Part shown: positions 40,410-49,795 of the stretch, one piece after another
Numbering within the stretch: position 1 is the stretch's first letter
Layout of the letters: every line of letters starts with the position of its first letter
DNA from: Lachnospiraceae bacterium
GTDB lineage: Bacteria; Bacillota_A; Clostridia; Lachnospirales; Lachnospiraceae
Direction: 5' to 3'
Assembly: GCA_021770615.1 (NCBI GenBank)
Contig: JAETQR010000024.1
Location: forward strand, 8,319-72,318
Length of the DNA: 64,000 nucleotides
Position numbers and translations under genes: made by a program
The notes under the pieces: model-generated
The model's input: only the letters and a program-made list of their open reading frames with translations
Told to the model about the DNA's origin: nothing
Database searches by the model: none

Positions 40410-41045
40410 ATGAAGAAACGGAAAAAAGTGATCGCGTTGCTTGCCATTGTGGCAGTGGCTGGGATCGCAGCATTGGTTTTTAGAGTGAGCGGAATTTATG
40501 ATCCGGACAATAATGTACCGGGAAACAACCAAAATGTCACATGGTATATCCGGGAGCTCGGAGCACAGGCATATGGGACGATAGATGAGGCAATGAAATC
40601 TCATAATGAGAATTACGAAAAAGAAAAGGTGCTCTATATGGCGCATACAGGAAATGTGGCCAGGGTATTTATGGTAAACGGAGACGAAGTGACCGGGTAC
40701 GAATTTATCGTAAAAGAAGAAAAATATCATTACGTAGGAGAACGAAAACTGATCATAAATGGAATGGGTTCCGAAAAAGAATATGAATGGGAGGCGACGC
40801 TCCGCTCGGATTTGAGCTACAGCACGAAAACGAGTTATAGAAATATCATTAATATCGGGACAAAATATATGATTTGCCCGGCATGGGGGGTCTCGGACAG
40901 GGAACAGGTGAGAAAGGTGACCTTTGACGGGCAGGCAGTCGATGAAGTCGTTGAGTTCTCAAAAGGTCAGGAGACGTATTATCTCTGGATCATAGACGAC
41001 CTGAAAACGAAAAATAATGCAGTGGATGTTGTGATCCGTTTTTGA
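40410..41045 (+). CDS. membrane-anchored hypothetical protein (211 aa)
   Basis: N-terminal basic residues and one hydrophobic helix (VIALLAIVAVAGIAALVF) anchor a mostly beta extracellular domain. No lipobox and no known motif. The text VLYMAHTGNVARVFMVNGDE suggests a small sensor or lipoprotein-like fold. It overlaps the upstream Nudix unit closely and ends just before the next lipoprotein gene. Confidence 0.6.
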   Translation: MKKRKKVIALLAIVAVAGIAALVFRVSGIYDPDNNVPGNNQNVTWYIRELGAQAYGTIDEAMKSHNENYEKEKVLYMAHTGNVARVFMVNGDEVTGYEFIVKEEKYHYVGERKLIINGMGSEKEYEWEATLRSDLSYSTKTSYRNIINIGTKYMICPAWGVSDREQVRKVTFDGQAVDEVVEFSKGQETYYLWIIDDLKTKNNAVDVVIRF

Positions 41046-41065
41046 AAGGAGGCATCACGATAAAA

Positions 41066-42487
41066 ATGAAGAAAATAATTTCTTATCTGGGTTTGTTATG
41101 TATCATGTCCGTGCTGGTATCCGGCTGCGGCGGTGAATTTGCAGAAGATCCGCAGTGGCAGGCGGCATCGGGAAGCGCAGTATCCGGGGAGGCGGTGTCA
41201 GGGGATTCTGTGTCCGGAGAAGCTGTCCGCCCGGATGGGACGGAGAAATCCGGGAAGGAAAAGGATTCTACGGACATGCCTCTTGAGGATCATCAATTTT
41301 GTTCGGCAAACTGCCTTTATATGGCAGATAGTGATAAGAATGAATTGATACAGTATTGTATAAAGACAGGCAAGGAAAAGTCATATGAAGTAAAAGGACT
41401 TCTCGGCGTGCTTCTTGTGGAAAAGGACAAGATCTATTATACGAAGAGTTTCTGGGATGGTGAGAATGAAGATGGAGAGCCGGAAGATCAATACCGGATC
41501 TGCAGCATGCCGATCGTTTCCGGGGAAGATGGTTTGGAAAAGCCACTTGTGCAAAAAGAAGAACGTCTGGAGGATATACCGCCGCTCTCGTATGAAAACT
41601 ATCCGCTGATGGATGAAGAGTCGATTTATTATATTCCATATGGTTCACAGGGAATGATACAGTATGACAGGAAAGAGAAAAAAGGAGAGGCCGTACCGTT
41701 AGAATATTGTACAGGAGTTGAAAAGCGAAAAGAAAAAACTATTTTTTATAGTGATACGGATGATGGGGATATCATCGGAGTCCGGGATAAAAACACGGGA
41801 AAGATGATCAATATACAACTGCCTGAGAAGGAGAATGAGGATTGGGATAGTGCAGATTCGGTTACTGCGTCTGCCGATGATGGTCTCTATTACAGCTGGT
41901 ATTTAGGAGATCCCGGGTGGCCGGAAGTGAAACGTGTGGATTTTTCTACGCAGGATACAACGACATTTGTGACAGAGCGGGAGATAAAAAGTGTGCTCGA
42001 AGAGAAAGCGGGGATAAAAGAAAACTCAGTCAGGGAATGTGCGATGGATCTGGAAGTAGTAGGAGAACGTCTGTATCTTACCCTGTATCTGGAATGGACA
42101 AAAGGGGCATGCTGGAATGTACAGGATGTGATCTTAAGCCGGGAGCTGGGAACAGAGGGAAAACTGCAGTATGAAGAAGGATTGACAGAATGTATCCGCA
42201 AATACGGAAAGACAAGAAGAGGAGAACCAAAGAAATTTAACGATTATACTTTTGGTGCGAAAGCAAAAGAGGGAGGTATAGAGGAAATCTGTTATAATGC
42301 GGGTTTCTATGCTGCCATCGGAGAGGAACGGGCATATCTGAATCCGGGTACGATGGAATTTCTGGATGGCGAAAAATATATTCTGTTTGACCGCAAAACG
42401 GGGAAAGGTAAGCCGGTTAAAAAGGGCATGCCTGAGTATTATGAGCTCTATTATGACCGTGTATGGGAAGAGGATTATGACGATTGA
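41066..42487 (+). CDS. predicted lipoprotein (473 aa)
   Basis: The start MKKIISYLGLLCIMSVLVSG then CGG is a clear lipoprotein signal with lipobox LVSGC. A short Ser-Gly-Ala-Val-Ser-Gly-Glu repeat follows (SGSAVSGEAVSGDSVSGEAV), the same style as in the lipoprotein at 34976. The body has repeating beta segments such as LLVEKDKIYYTKSFWDG and SIYYIPYGSQGMIQYDRK, consistent with a beta-propeller. AAAGGAGG lies 13 bases before the ATG, rather far. Function unknown, membrane surface. Confidence 0.65.
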   Translation: MKKIISYLGLLCIMSVLVSGCGGEFAEDPQWQAASGSAVSGEAVSGDSVSGEAVRPDGTEKSGKEKDSTDMPLEDHQFCSANCLYMADSDKNELIQYCIKTGKEKSYEVKGLLGVLLVEKDKIYYTKSFWDGENEDGEPEDQYRICSMPIVSGEDGLEKPLVQKEERLEDIPPLSYENYPLMDEESIYYIPYGSQGMIQYDRKEKKGEAVPLEYCTGVEKRKEKTIFYSDTDDGDIIGVRDKNTGKMINIQLPEKENEDWDSADSVTASADDGLYYSWYLGDPGWPEVKRVDFSTQDTTTFVTEREIKSVLEEKAGIKENSVRECAMDLEVVGERLYLTLYLEWTKGACWNVQDVILSRELGTEGKLQYEEGLTECIRKYGKTRRGEPKKFNDYTFGAKAKEGGIEEICYNAGFYAAIGEERAYLNPGTMEFLDGEKYILFDRKTGKGKPVKKGMPEYYELYYDRVWEEDYDD

Positions 42488-42529
42488 GTTTGATACTGTT
42501 TAGACATGTTGAGAAAGAGAGTGTGTGCA

Positions 42530-43495
42530 ATGAGCCAGTTGGAGAGAAAACAAAACCGGAAAAAGAGGACGATCTTTTTGGGCATAGGTGGTTTGGCAGT
42601 GCTGTTGACCGTGATGGCAGCAACGCTGGTTCTCCGGCCGGAGACGTTACCCGATCCGATTCCGCCGATGCCGGTACCATCTCCGGCGGCCTCTGACGAA
42701 CCGGTAAAACAGCCAGATCCGGATACCGGAGAAACGGTGTCGATCATAAATCCGGAAGGAAATACCCTGCGGGCGAGGATCGCTCCGCCGCCGGGGTATG
42801 AGAGAGTGGAAGCAGAACCGGATAGCCTGGTTTCGTTTTTGCGGGAATATCCTTTGAAGAAGGCGGGGAAGCCGGTTCTTTTATATAATGGGGAAGAAAA
42901 AGGAAACAGGGGCGCCCATGTGGCAGTGTTCAAACTCCCACTGGAAAAAGAAGACCTGCAGCAGTGTGCGGATACGGTGATGCGGGTATATGCGGAATAT
43001 TTTTGGAAAACCGGGCAGAAGGAGCGGATCTCGTTCCGGTTTGTGGACGGCTTTCAGGCGGAATACTCAAAATGGCGGTCGGGATACCGGATCCGTGCAG
43101 AAGGCTCCCGGTCTTCATGGGTACCGGGTGGAGCGTACGACGATTCTTATGCAAATTTTAAAAAATATCTGAGAATGGTATTTGCCTATGCAAGTACTCT
43201 TTCGATGGAGCACGAGTCGAAAAAAATAAAGCTCTCCAAAGTGGAGGCCGGGGATATTTTTCTGGAAGCCGGAAGCCCGGGACATGTCGTGATGGTAGTA
43301 GATGTGTGTGAATCTGCCGATGGGAAAAAGGCGTTTTTACTTGGGCAGGGATATATGCCGGCACAGGAATTTCATTTATTGAAAAATCCGTCGCATGAAG
43401 AAGATCCGTGGTATTATGTGGAGGACATATCGTATCCTTTGTGGACGCCGGAATACTCTTTTGAAAAAGGAAGCTTCCGCCGGTTAGATTATTAG
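42530..43495 (+). CDS. DUF4846-family membrane-anchored protein
   Basis: A 321-residue protein with one N-terminal membrane helix (IFLGIGGLAVLLTVMAATLV), a Pro-rich spacer, and a DUF4846 domain: IAPPPGYERVEAEPDSLVSF, HVAVFKLPLEKEDLQQCAD, WRSGYRIRAEGS and AGDIFLEAGSPGHVVMVVD, then LLGQGYMPAQEFHLLKNP. The GHVVMVVD stretch holds a conserved His and the family has been compared to NlpC/P60-like folds; activity is unproven. ATG 42530 is preferred over 42506, though both ribosome sites are weak. Likely periplasm-facing envelope enzyme. Confidence 0.7.
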   Translation: MSQLERKQNRKKRTIFLGIGGLAVLLTVMAATLVLRPETLPDPIPPMPVPSPAASDEPVKQPDPDTGETVSIINPEGNTLRARIAPPPGYERVEAEPDSLVSFLREYPLKKAGKPVLLYNGEEKGNRGAHVAVFKLPLEKEDLQQCADTVMRVYAEYFWKTGQKERISFRFVDGFQAEYSKWRSGYRIRAEGSRSSWVPGGAYDDSYANFKKYLRMVFAYASTLSMEHESKKIKLSKVEAGDIFLEAGSPGHVVMVVDVCESADGKKAFLLGQGYMPAQEFHLLKNPSHEEDPWYYVEDISYPLWTPEYSFEKGSFRRLDY

Positions 43496-43514
43496 TGTGC
43501 CGATGCATTTTTAT

Positions 43515-43535
43515 CAGCCTGACATCGTCAGGCTG
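43515..43535 (+). other. perfect 9-bp hairpin before mscS
   Basis: CAGCCTGAC-ATC-GTCAGGCTG lies 30 bases before the mscS-like start. It has no T-tract; it may attenuate or protect the transcript. Confidence 0.5.
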
Positions 43536-43565
43536 CGCACACAGAAGACAGGAAAGGAAAAAGAG

Positions 43566-44375
43566 ATGGATATATTGACGTACATTCAGGGAAAACTTCC
43601 TGCTGCGGCAGACTTCTGCCTGCACATCATTATTGCATTGATCATTTATTTTGTGGGAAAAAAGATAATGAAGATCATGCTGAAATTTTTAAAAAAATCG
43701 TTTTATAAGAGTAAGATGGAAGAAGGGGTGGCTGCATTTCTTCTGTCCATTATAAAATTTGCGCTTTATTTTGTGCTTATTCTTATCATCTGTCAGTTTT
43801 TAGGCCTGGCCACAAGTTCGGTGATCGCACTTCTCGGTTCGGCGGGACTGGCAGTCGGTCTGGCCCTGCAGGGAAGCCTTGCTAATTTTGCGGGAGGGGT
43901 GCTGATCCTGCTCACGAAACCGTTTCTGGTTGGGGATTATATCATCGTGGGGGATAAAGAGGGGACAGTGGTCAGCATTGATATCATTTATACAAAGCTT
44001 CAGATGGTAGATAATAAAACAGTTATCATGCCAAATGGCACGCTTGCGGATTCCAATATCATAAACGTGACGAATCAGGATAAGAGAAGAATCGATATCG
44101 AGGTGGGCGTGGATTATTCGGAGGATATCAAACAGGTGAGGGATATTTTAAATGAAATCATCGGGGGACAGGATGCTATCCTTTCTGATCAGCCGGTCGA
44201 TGTCGTCGTCGGGGCGTTAAACAGCAGTTCCGTCGATATGCTCATTCATGTGTGGGTAAAGAAAGAGGATTACTGGCCGGTACGGTGGGCGATGTTAGAA
44301 GAGATCAAAGAACGGTTTGATGAAGAAGGCATCGTGATCCCGTTCAACCAGTTGGATGTGAAACTAAAAAAATAA
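43566..44375 (+). CDS. mscS: small-conductance mechanosensitive channel (MscS family)
   Basis: A 269-residue inner-membrane channel that opens under membrane tension and releases solutes. Three hydrophobic segments are visible: FCLHIIIALIIYFVGKKIM, FALYFVLILIICQFLGLA, and the Gly/Ala pore helix LLGSAGLAVGLALQGSLANF. The beta domain starts PFLVGDYIIVGDKEGTVVSI and continues VIMPNGTLADSNIINV, canonical MscS text. AGGAAAAAGAG precedes ATG 43566; a longer frame upstream is not family-like. Confidence 0.92.
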   Translation: MDILTYIQGKLPAAADFCLHIIIALIIYFVGKKIMKIMLKFLKKSFYKSKMEEGVAAFLLSIIKFALYFVLILIICQFLGLATSSVIALLGSAGLAVGLALQGSLANFAGGVLILLTKPFLVGDYIIVGDKEGTVVSIDIIYTKLQMVDNKTVIMPNGTLADSNIINVTNQDKRRIDIEVGVDYSEDIKQVRDILNEIIGGQDAILSDQPVDVVVGALNSSSVDMLIHVWVKKEDYWPVRWAMLEEIKERFDEEGIVIPFNQLDVKLKK

Positions 44376-44449
44376 TAAGAATGAATATGGGAATGATTTG
44401 TGCATTCCGATGTTCACTCTTACTATTTTTTCTTATTGCCGATAGCCCT

Positions 44450-44707
44450 TTATTTCACGCACTGCTGGAATTTTTGTTTTACTTGTTCTACTTTTGTAGA
44501 TTCAGCTGCAGGTGTCGGATAATATCCTCTGGCGTGCATTTCATCAAATACGTTTTTCTGGATCTCATGCTCTTCGTCCAGGCATTTGAGGATCGCATTT
44601 CTCACGCCGTCGTGTACACACTCATTGGCGAATTTGTTGTAGTTGCCGGTTGCAGCCTTTTCAGCGGCAAGTGCGTCAGCAAGTATTTCCTTTTCACTGT
44701 ATTCCAT
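44450..44707 (-). CDS. CotF-family spore coat-like protein
   Basis: An 85-residue helical protein: EILADALAAEKAATGNYNKF, ANECVHDGVRNAILKCLDEE and HEIQKNVFDEMHARGYYPT match the CotF family, found in spore coats of Bacilli and Clostridia, with YNxFANEC and EEHxIQxxVFxEM signatures. The minus-strand ATG has GGAGAAGACAATG context. A second short gene with similar features lies upstream in the same direction, so they likely form a two-gene operon, possibly expressed in sporulation. Confidence 0.8.
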   Translation of the reverse strand: MEYSEKEILADALAAEKAATGNYNKFANECVHDGVRNAILKCLDEEHEIQKNVFDEMHARGYYPTPAAESTKVEQVKQKFQQCVK

Positions 44708-44728
44708 TGTCTTCTCCTTTCAGATTTC

Positions 44729-44914
44729 TTAGTTTAACTGGGAATAGATTGAATTAAAATGTTTCTGGTGCCTGTCGGAAATGTTTAAAAGCTTCTCTTT
44801 GATCTCCTTGTCCTGACACTGGTCAGAAAGATTTTTAAACTTCTTGATCAGCAGGTCTTCTTCGTTCAGGATATCCTGAACCGCAGATAATTCTTTTTCT
44901 GATAGATCTGTCAT
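44729..44914 (-). CDS. small helical protein, CotF-like partner
   Basis: A 61-residue protein from ATG 44914 with GGAGGTAATGAA just upstream; a longer reading frame exists but has no ribosome site. Text such as LSAVQDILNEEDLLIKKFKN and CQDKEIKEKLLNISDRHQKH resembles CotF/spore ferritin-like helices with conserved His and Glu. It precedes the CotF-family gene by 21 bases. Confidence 0.65.
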   Translation of the reverse strand: MTDLSEKELSAVQDILNEEDLLIKKFKNLSDQCQDKEIKEKLLNISDRHQKHFNSIYSQLN

Positions 44915-45134
44915 TTCATTACCTCCATTCATGTTTTTATTAGTATTGCCTAAAATGAAAATAAAATCCCTAAAATCTGCTTGCAAAATTTTTTGAATTG
45001 ATGCATACTAATATATAGCTTTTTCTGGATTTGCGGGATGGAAATCCGGGGATTATTTATCACACAGCTTTCTGTCAGTCTGTGGACTGGCGAAAATTTG
45101 TTGTTACAAAAAAGTGAAGGAATGAGGGAATGAT

Positions 45135-46832
45135 ATGAGAGGACCAACTGCACCAAAAGACCCAACGAAGAAAAGACCCTGCCTGTATATGATGCTGGAT
45201 CAGGATATCGCCGGAATGCCGGGAAACGATGGCTCCTGCCGGGATACGAATTATATGGAAGGGCGTCTGATCGAACAGGTAAAGGGAATATGCGGAGATG
45301 TGGATGAAGAAATATTAAAGCTTCTGGAAAATATAGAAGGATTTACCAAACTGGTACATAGTGTCGGCATCAGCATTACGGCATCTTCCGAAGAGGAAAA
45401 AAATGAATTTATCGGGTTTGTCATGCAATGTTATGGAAAGACCGATAAATATGCGACAGGAACGAATGTCAGGACAAAATGCCCCTGCAATGGAGAGGAA
45501 GTGCTTCTTCCGGTAGCTGGGATGGGGCTCGGAGAGCAGGATGATATTATCGGTGCTTTTCATTTTGATTTTCCACAGACATGCAAAAGTGCCTGTGTGA
45601 CGCTCAAATTCTATCTGAATGATGGCTTTCATGTACCGGAGATCGAAGTGGATCCACCGATTGAATTTGATTCGGAAAATTATCGTAAGATGATCGGGAA
45701 TTCGTTATTAAGTCTTGGCAATACAATGCGTCTTAAGCGGGCGATCGAAAAGGCAAAAAGAGGCGAAGATGTGGTGATCGCCTATATCGGAGGTTCGATC
45801 ACCCAGGGTGCTGGTGCGAAGCCGATCACGGAAAAATCCTATGCCTATTTGTCATACAGAGGATTTTGCGACCTGTTTACAAAAGACGGGGGAAAGAATG
45901 TCAAATTTGTAAAGGCCGGTGTAGGAGGGACTCCTTCTGAGCTGGGTATGATACGATATGAAAAAGATGTCACGGATTATGGAAACATAAAACCGGATAT
46001 CGTTATTGTGGAATTTGCTGTAAACGACGAGGGGGATGAGACGGAAGGCGTCAGCTATGAAAGCCTTGTGAGAAAAATCGCAAAGGCAGAGAATGAACCT
46101 GCTGTTATTTTAAATTTTGCGGTATTTATGAGCGAGTGGAATTTAGAGAGCCGGCTTGTTCCGGTCGGTGAAAATTATGATCTGCCGATGGTGAGCGTAA
46201 AGGCTGCCGTGGTGCCGCAGTTTAATAAAGACACGGTGATCACGAAGCGACAGTATTTTTATGATATCTTCCACCCGACCAATGACGGGCACCGGGTAAT
46301 GGCGGATTGTCTCATTCATTTGTTTGAAAAGGCAGATGAGGCAGAGATGCCTGACTGTGACAGTGACTTTTCCAAACCGCCGGTAAAAGGAAGCCAGTTT
46401 GAAGACATCGTACTTGTGGACTCTGTGAATATCTCAGACTTTGCTTCTGTTACAGAGAATGGTTTTGATTATAAAGATACGGAGATCCAGCGCGTAGAAC
46501 GGAATATGGATAATTTTTCCACTCCTGTGCTTGAGAACGGATGGGCGAAAAAGAGCGGTACGAAAAATGCAGAGTTTAATATGACGATAACATGTAAGAA
46601 CCTCATTCTTGTATCAAAAGACTCCGGAAGCCCGCAGTTTGGGAAGGCAGACGTTTATGTGGATGATAAATTAGTACTCACACCGGATCCGCTCGTGAAC
46701 GGATGGGATCACTGTAATCCGCAGATCATTCTTGATGAGACGGAGAGTAAAGAACATCAGGTGAGGATCGTTATGCATCCTGGTGATGAGGAAAAGAGAT
46801 TTACCATACTTGGTTTTGGAGTTACTGTATAA
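45135..46832 (+). CDS. SGNH/GDSL-family hydrolase with flanking beta domains
   Basis: A 565-residue protein with no signal peptide. The SGNH esterase core lies at about 212-400: block I YIGGSITQGAGA with Ser221, block II Gly in AGVGGTPSE, block III EFAVNDEG (Asn297), and block V DIFHPTNDGH with Asp377 and His380. A beta-rich domain precedes it (about 100-175) and another follows (about 470-565), typical of carbohydrate-ester deacetylases. GAGGGAATGAT precedes the ATG. The response regulator gene starts directly at the base after its stop, so all three genes form one unit. The substrate is probably an acylated glycan; this is inferred. Confidence 0.8.
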   Translation: MRGPTAPKDPTKKRPCLYMMLDQDIAGMPGNDGSCRDTNYMEGRLIEQVKGICGDVDEEILKLLENIEGFTKLVHSVGISITASSEEEKNEFIGFVMQCYGKTDKYATGTNVRTKCPCNGEEVLLPVAGMGLGEQDDIIGAFHFDFPQTCKSACVTLKFYLNDGFHVPEIEVDPPIEFDSENYRKMIGNSLLSLGNTMRLKRAIEKAKRGEDVVIAYIGGSITQGAGAKPITEKSYAYLSYRGFCDLFTKDGGKNVKFVKAGVGGTPSELGMIRYEKDVTDYGNIKPDIVIVEFAVNDEGDETEGVSYESLVRKIAKAENEPAVILNFAVFMSEWNLESRLVPVGENYDLPMVSVKAAVVPQFNKDTVITKRQYFYDIFHPTNDGHRVMADCLIHLFEKADEAEMPDCDSDFSKPPVKGSQFEDIVLVDSVNISDFASVTENGFDYKDTEIQRVERNMDNFSTPVLENGWAKKSGTKNAEFNMTITCKNLILVSKDSGSPQFGKADVYVDDKLVLTPDPLVNGWDHCNPQIILDETESKEHQVRIVMHPGDEEKRFTILGFGVTV

Positions 46833-47504
46833 ATGGAAATGATCTATATCGTTGAAGATGATACGAACATACTTGAAATTGAAAGTTTTTCTCTGAAAAA
46901 CAGTGGGTATCAGGTGGAAGGATTTCAGAATGCAGGGGACTTTTTTCGTAAACTGGAGGAAAAAGTACCGGATCTGATCCTTCTTGATGTCATGCTTCCG
47001 GATATGGATGGATTGTCGATCTTAAAAAAGGTCAGAAGTATTCCGCTTTGGAAGAAGATACCTGTAATCTTTGTATCGGCAAAAACTTCCGAGATCGATA
47101 AGGTCAAGGGACTTGACCTGGGGGCGGATGATTATCTTGCAAAACCATTCGGTGTTATGGAACTGATTTCCCGTGTAAAGGCGCTCCTGCGGAGGAGCCG
47201 GGATATGGAGGAGGAAAAATGCCTTTCGGTCGGAAATATATTTATCGATGGAGAAAGGCATAGTGTTTTTGTAAACGATGAGATCTGTGAGCTTACCTAT
47301 AAAGAATATAAGCTTTTAAAATATCTGATCCAGAATACCGGTATTGTTTTGGCCAGGGAGCGGATCATGGAACGGATCTGGGGAGCAGACTATGAGGGTG
47401 GATCAAGAACTCTCGATATGCATATCAAGACTTTGCGGAAAAAGCTGGGAGAAGAAGGCCGGAGGATCAAGACCGTACGGAATGTGGGGTATATGATTGA
47501 ATGA
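46833..47504 (+). CDS. OmpR/PhoB-family response regulator
   Basis: A 223-residue two-component regulator. The receiver domain has Glu8-Asp9-Asp10 (YIVEDDTN), phospho-acceptor Asp52 in LLDVMLPDMDG, Thr/Ser in FVSAKTSE and Lys104 in YLAKPFG. The winged-helix output domain is at about 130-223 with LTYKEYKLLKYLIQNTG, RIWGADYEGGSRTLDMHIKT and VRNVGYMIE. It begins immediately after the SGNH hydrolase stop and overlaps the kinase start by 4 bases. Confidence 0.93.
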   Translation: MEMIYIVEDDTNILEIESFSLKNSGYQVEGFQNAGDFFRKLEEKVPDLILLDVMLPDMDGLSILKKVRSIPLWKKIPVIFVSAKTSEIDKVKGLDLGADDYLAKPFGVMELISRVKALLRRSRDMEEEKCLSVGNIFIDGERHSVFVNDEICELTYKEYKLLKYLIQNTGIVLARERIMERIWGADYEGGSRTLDMHIKTLRKKLGEEGRRIKTVRNVGYMIE

Positions 47505-48838
47505 GATCGAGGTTAAACAGAACGTTTTTGATGATCGCGGGACTTACGATATTGTTTACCATCACTCTGCTTACGATGGTATTTTATCAGCTTTTTGTGG
47601 ATGAAGTGACAGATAATCTCGAGATGAATGCCAGAATACTGGAGAGTACCGGTTCTCTGAAAGAAACAGGACATATTGTTTATGACAGGGAGATCGGAAA
47701 TCTTCGTGTGACACTGATCGGCCCGGAGGGGGACGTATATTTCGATAGCAATGCAGACATCGGTTCGATGGCAAACCACCGGGAGCGGCCTGAGGTTGAT
47801 GAAGCATTTAAAAATGGTGAGGGGCATTCCATAAGACGGTCAGAAACGATGTCAAAAGATACCTTTTACTATGCGATGAGATTATCGGATGGAAGTGTGC
47901 TTCGTGTAGCAAAAGAAGCAGACAGCCTGTATAGCATTTTTACAGGAAGTATCCCTAAAATTGCAGGTATTGTTTTGTTTATTTTTATCATCAGTTTTAT
48001 TCTGACCCGTTTTCTTGCAAAAAGTATTTTAAAACCGATCGAGCGTATGGCAGATGATATGGATTCGATTGATGCGGCAAGAACTTATAAAGAATTGGTT
48101 CCTTTTATACAGAGAATTAAGGAACAGCATGAAGACATTATGAAGAATGCCAATATACGTCAGGCGTTTACGGCAAGTGTGTCTCATGAGTTAAAGACTC
48201 CGCTTACTGCGATCTCCGGGTATGCCGAACTGATCGAAAACGGAATGGCGGATCAAGAAGATATAACACGGTTTGCCGGGGAGATCCACCGTAATTCAAA
48301 CCGTTTGCTGACTCTGATCAACGATACGATACGGCTTGCAGAACTGGATGTCACGGAGAAGACGACTAAGTTTGAACAAGTCGATTTGTTTGCAGTTGCC
48401 GGAAAATGTGTGGACATGCTTCAGGTGAGTGCGGATAAACATGAGGTGTCGATTACATTATCGGGGAAAAGCAGTGTGATCCGGGCTAACAAAGATATGA
48501 TGGAGGAACTTTTATATAATTTATGTGATAATGCGATCCGTTATAATAATAACGGGGGAGAGGTCCGGGTTTTGGTAGAAGATTTTTCAGACCGGACGGA
48601 ACTGTCGGTAACGGATACCGGGATTGGGATTCCCGAAAAAAGCAGAGATCATGTATTTGAGCGCTTTTACCGCGTAGATAAAAGCCGGTCGAAACAGACC
48701 GGGGGAACCGGTCTCGGACTTGCCATTGTAAAGCACATCATTGCACAGCATAATGCACAGATCACGCTTGAGAGTGAAGTGGGGAAAGGAACCCGTGTCA
48801 ATGTGGTATTTGTAAAAAATACTTTACAAGAACGGTAA
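47501..48838 (+). CDS. sensor histidine kinase (PhoR/WalK-like architecture)
   Basis: A 445-residue membrane kinase: TM1 at about 9-31, an extracellular domain to about 150, TM2 at about 152-172, a HAMP-like linker, HisKA with His229 in SVSHELKTPLTAISGY, then the ATPase with N box NLCDNAIRYNN, G1 DTGIGIPEKS, F box FERFYRVDKSR and G2 TGGTGLGLAIVK. It pairs with the adjacent response regulator. The signal is unknown; co-transcription with the SGNH hydrolase hints at an envelope or glycan cue. Confidence 0.93.
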   Translation: MRSRLNRTFLMIAGLTILFTITLLTMVFYQLFVDEVTDNLEMNARILESTGSLKETGHIVYDREIGNLRVTLIGPEGDVYFDSNADIGSMANHRERPEVDEAFKNGEGHSIRRSETMSKDTFYYAMRLSDGSVLRVAKEADSLYSIFTGSIPKIAGIVLFIFIISFILTRFLAKSILKPIERMADDMDSIDAARTYKELVPFIQRIKEQHEDIMKNANIRQAFTASVSHELKTPLTAISGYAELIENGMADQEDITRFAGEIHRNSNRLLTLINDTIRLAELDVTEKTTKFEQVDLFAVAGKCVDMLQVSADKHEVSITLSGKSSVIRANKDMMEELLYNLCDNAIRYNNNGGEVRVLVEDFSDRTELSVTDTGIGIPEKSRDHVFERFYRVDKSRSKQTGGTGLGLAIVKHIIAQHNAQITLESEVGKGTRVNVVFVKNTLQER

Positions 48839-48861
48839 ATGATATTATAATCGTATTAGTT

Positions 48862-48890
48862 TAGTGTCGTTTTATGGTAGAACGACACTA
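48862..48890 (+). terminator. terminator after the two-component genes
   Basis: TAGTGTCGTT and AACGACACTA form a perfect 10-bp stem with a 9-base loop; T-rich flank follows. Confidence 0.7.
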
Positions 48891-48920
48891 TTATATTGCA
48901 AAAGAAAGAGGGAGAAACAG

Positions 48921-49493
48921 GTGAACGGATTAACTGAATTTCGTTGGCACGGACGTGGCGGCCAGGGTGCTAAAACGGCAGCACTGCTTTTGGCAGATGT
49001 AGCATTTAAGACCGGTAAACATGTTCAGGGATTTCCTGAGTATGGCCCGGAGAGAATGGGGGCGCCGATTACAGCGTATGACAGGATCAGTGAAAAGGAG
49101 ATCCGGGTCCACTCGAATATATATGAACCGGATTATGTTGTGGTGGTAGATGAGACACTTTTAAATTCTGTGAATGTAACAAAAGGCTTGAAAAAAGATG
49201 GTGCGATCCTTGTCAATACATCCAGATCCAGTGAAGAAATTTATACGCATCTTCACGGTTATCAGGGTAGAGTATATACGATCGATGCCAGAAAAGTATG
49301 CATGAAGACTTTGGGAAAATATTTTCCGAACACGCCTATGCTTGCGGCGATCGTAAAGATATCAGGCATTATGGAAGAGGATCGGTTCATAAAAGAGATG
49401 GAAGCATCCCTTAGTCATAAATTTGAAAAGAAGCCGGAAGTACTTGAAGGTAACATGAAGGCACTTCGGATGGCATTACAGGAGGTGCACTAA
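48921..49493 (+). CDS. porC: 2-oxoacid:ferredoxin oxidoreductase gamma subunit
   Basis: A 190-residue gamma subunit with the family opening EFRWHGRGGQGAKTAALLLA, then GKHVQGFPEYGPERMGAPIT and VDETLLNSVNVTKGLKKDGA. The start is GTG 48921 with GAGGGAG about 7 bases upstream. With porD, porA and porB it forms a four-subunit enzyme that oxidises a 2-oxoacid (pyruvate or a branched-chain oxoacid) to acyl-CoA and CO2, reducing ferredoxin. The gene order gamma-delta-alpha-beta is the classical POR/VOR order. Confidence 0.92.
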   Translation: MNGLTEFRWHGRGGQGAKTAALLLADVAFKTGKHVQGFPEYGPERMGAPITAYDRISEKEIRVHSNIYEPDYVVVVDETLLNSVNVTKGLKKDGAILVNTSRSSEEIYTHLHGYQGRVYTIDARKVCMKTLGKYFPNTPMLAAIVKISGIMEEDRFIKEMEASLSHKFEKKPEVLEGNMKALRMALQEVH

Positions 49494-49494
49494 T

Positions 49495-49794
49495 ATGTTG
49501 AAGGCAAAGGAAATAAACGAAAAGACCCCATGGCAGGATCTGACTCCGGGACTTCAGATTTATGAGCCTGCCACTTCAAAGCGGTTTGAGACCGGAGAGT
49601 GGAGGGTCAATACTCCGGTATTTGATAAAGAAAAGTGCAGGCAGTGTCTGCTCTGTGTTCCGTATTGTCCGGACAGTGCGATTCCGGTCAGGAACGGAGA
49701 GCGGGAAAAATTTGACCTGCTCCACTGTAAGGGATGCGGAATCTGTGTAAAGGCATGTCCTTTTGGTGCAATCACGATGAAGGAGGGGAAGTAA
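49495..49794 (+). CDS. porD: 2-oxoacid:ferredoxin oxidoreductase delta (ferredoxin) subunit
   Basis: A 99-residue 2[4Fe-4S] ferredoxin-type subunit. Two cluster motifs, CRQCLLCVPYCPDSAI and CKGCGICVKACPFGAI, are complete. AGGAGGTGC precedes the ATG, which lies 1 base after the porC stop region. It passes electrons from the thiamine centre to free ferredoxin. Confidence 0.93.
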   Translation: MLKAKEINEKTPWQDLTPGLQIYEPATSKRFETGEWRVNTPVFDKEKCRQCLLCVPYCPDSAIPVRNGEREKFDLLHCKGCGICVKACPFGAITMKEGK

Positions 49795-49795
49795 A

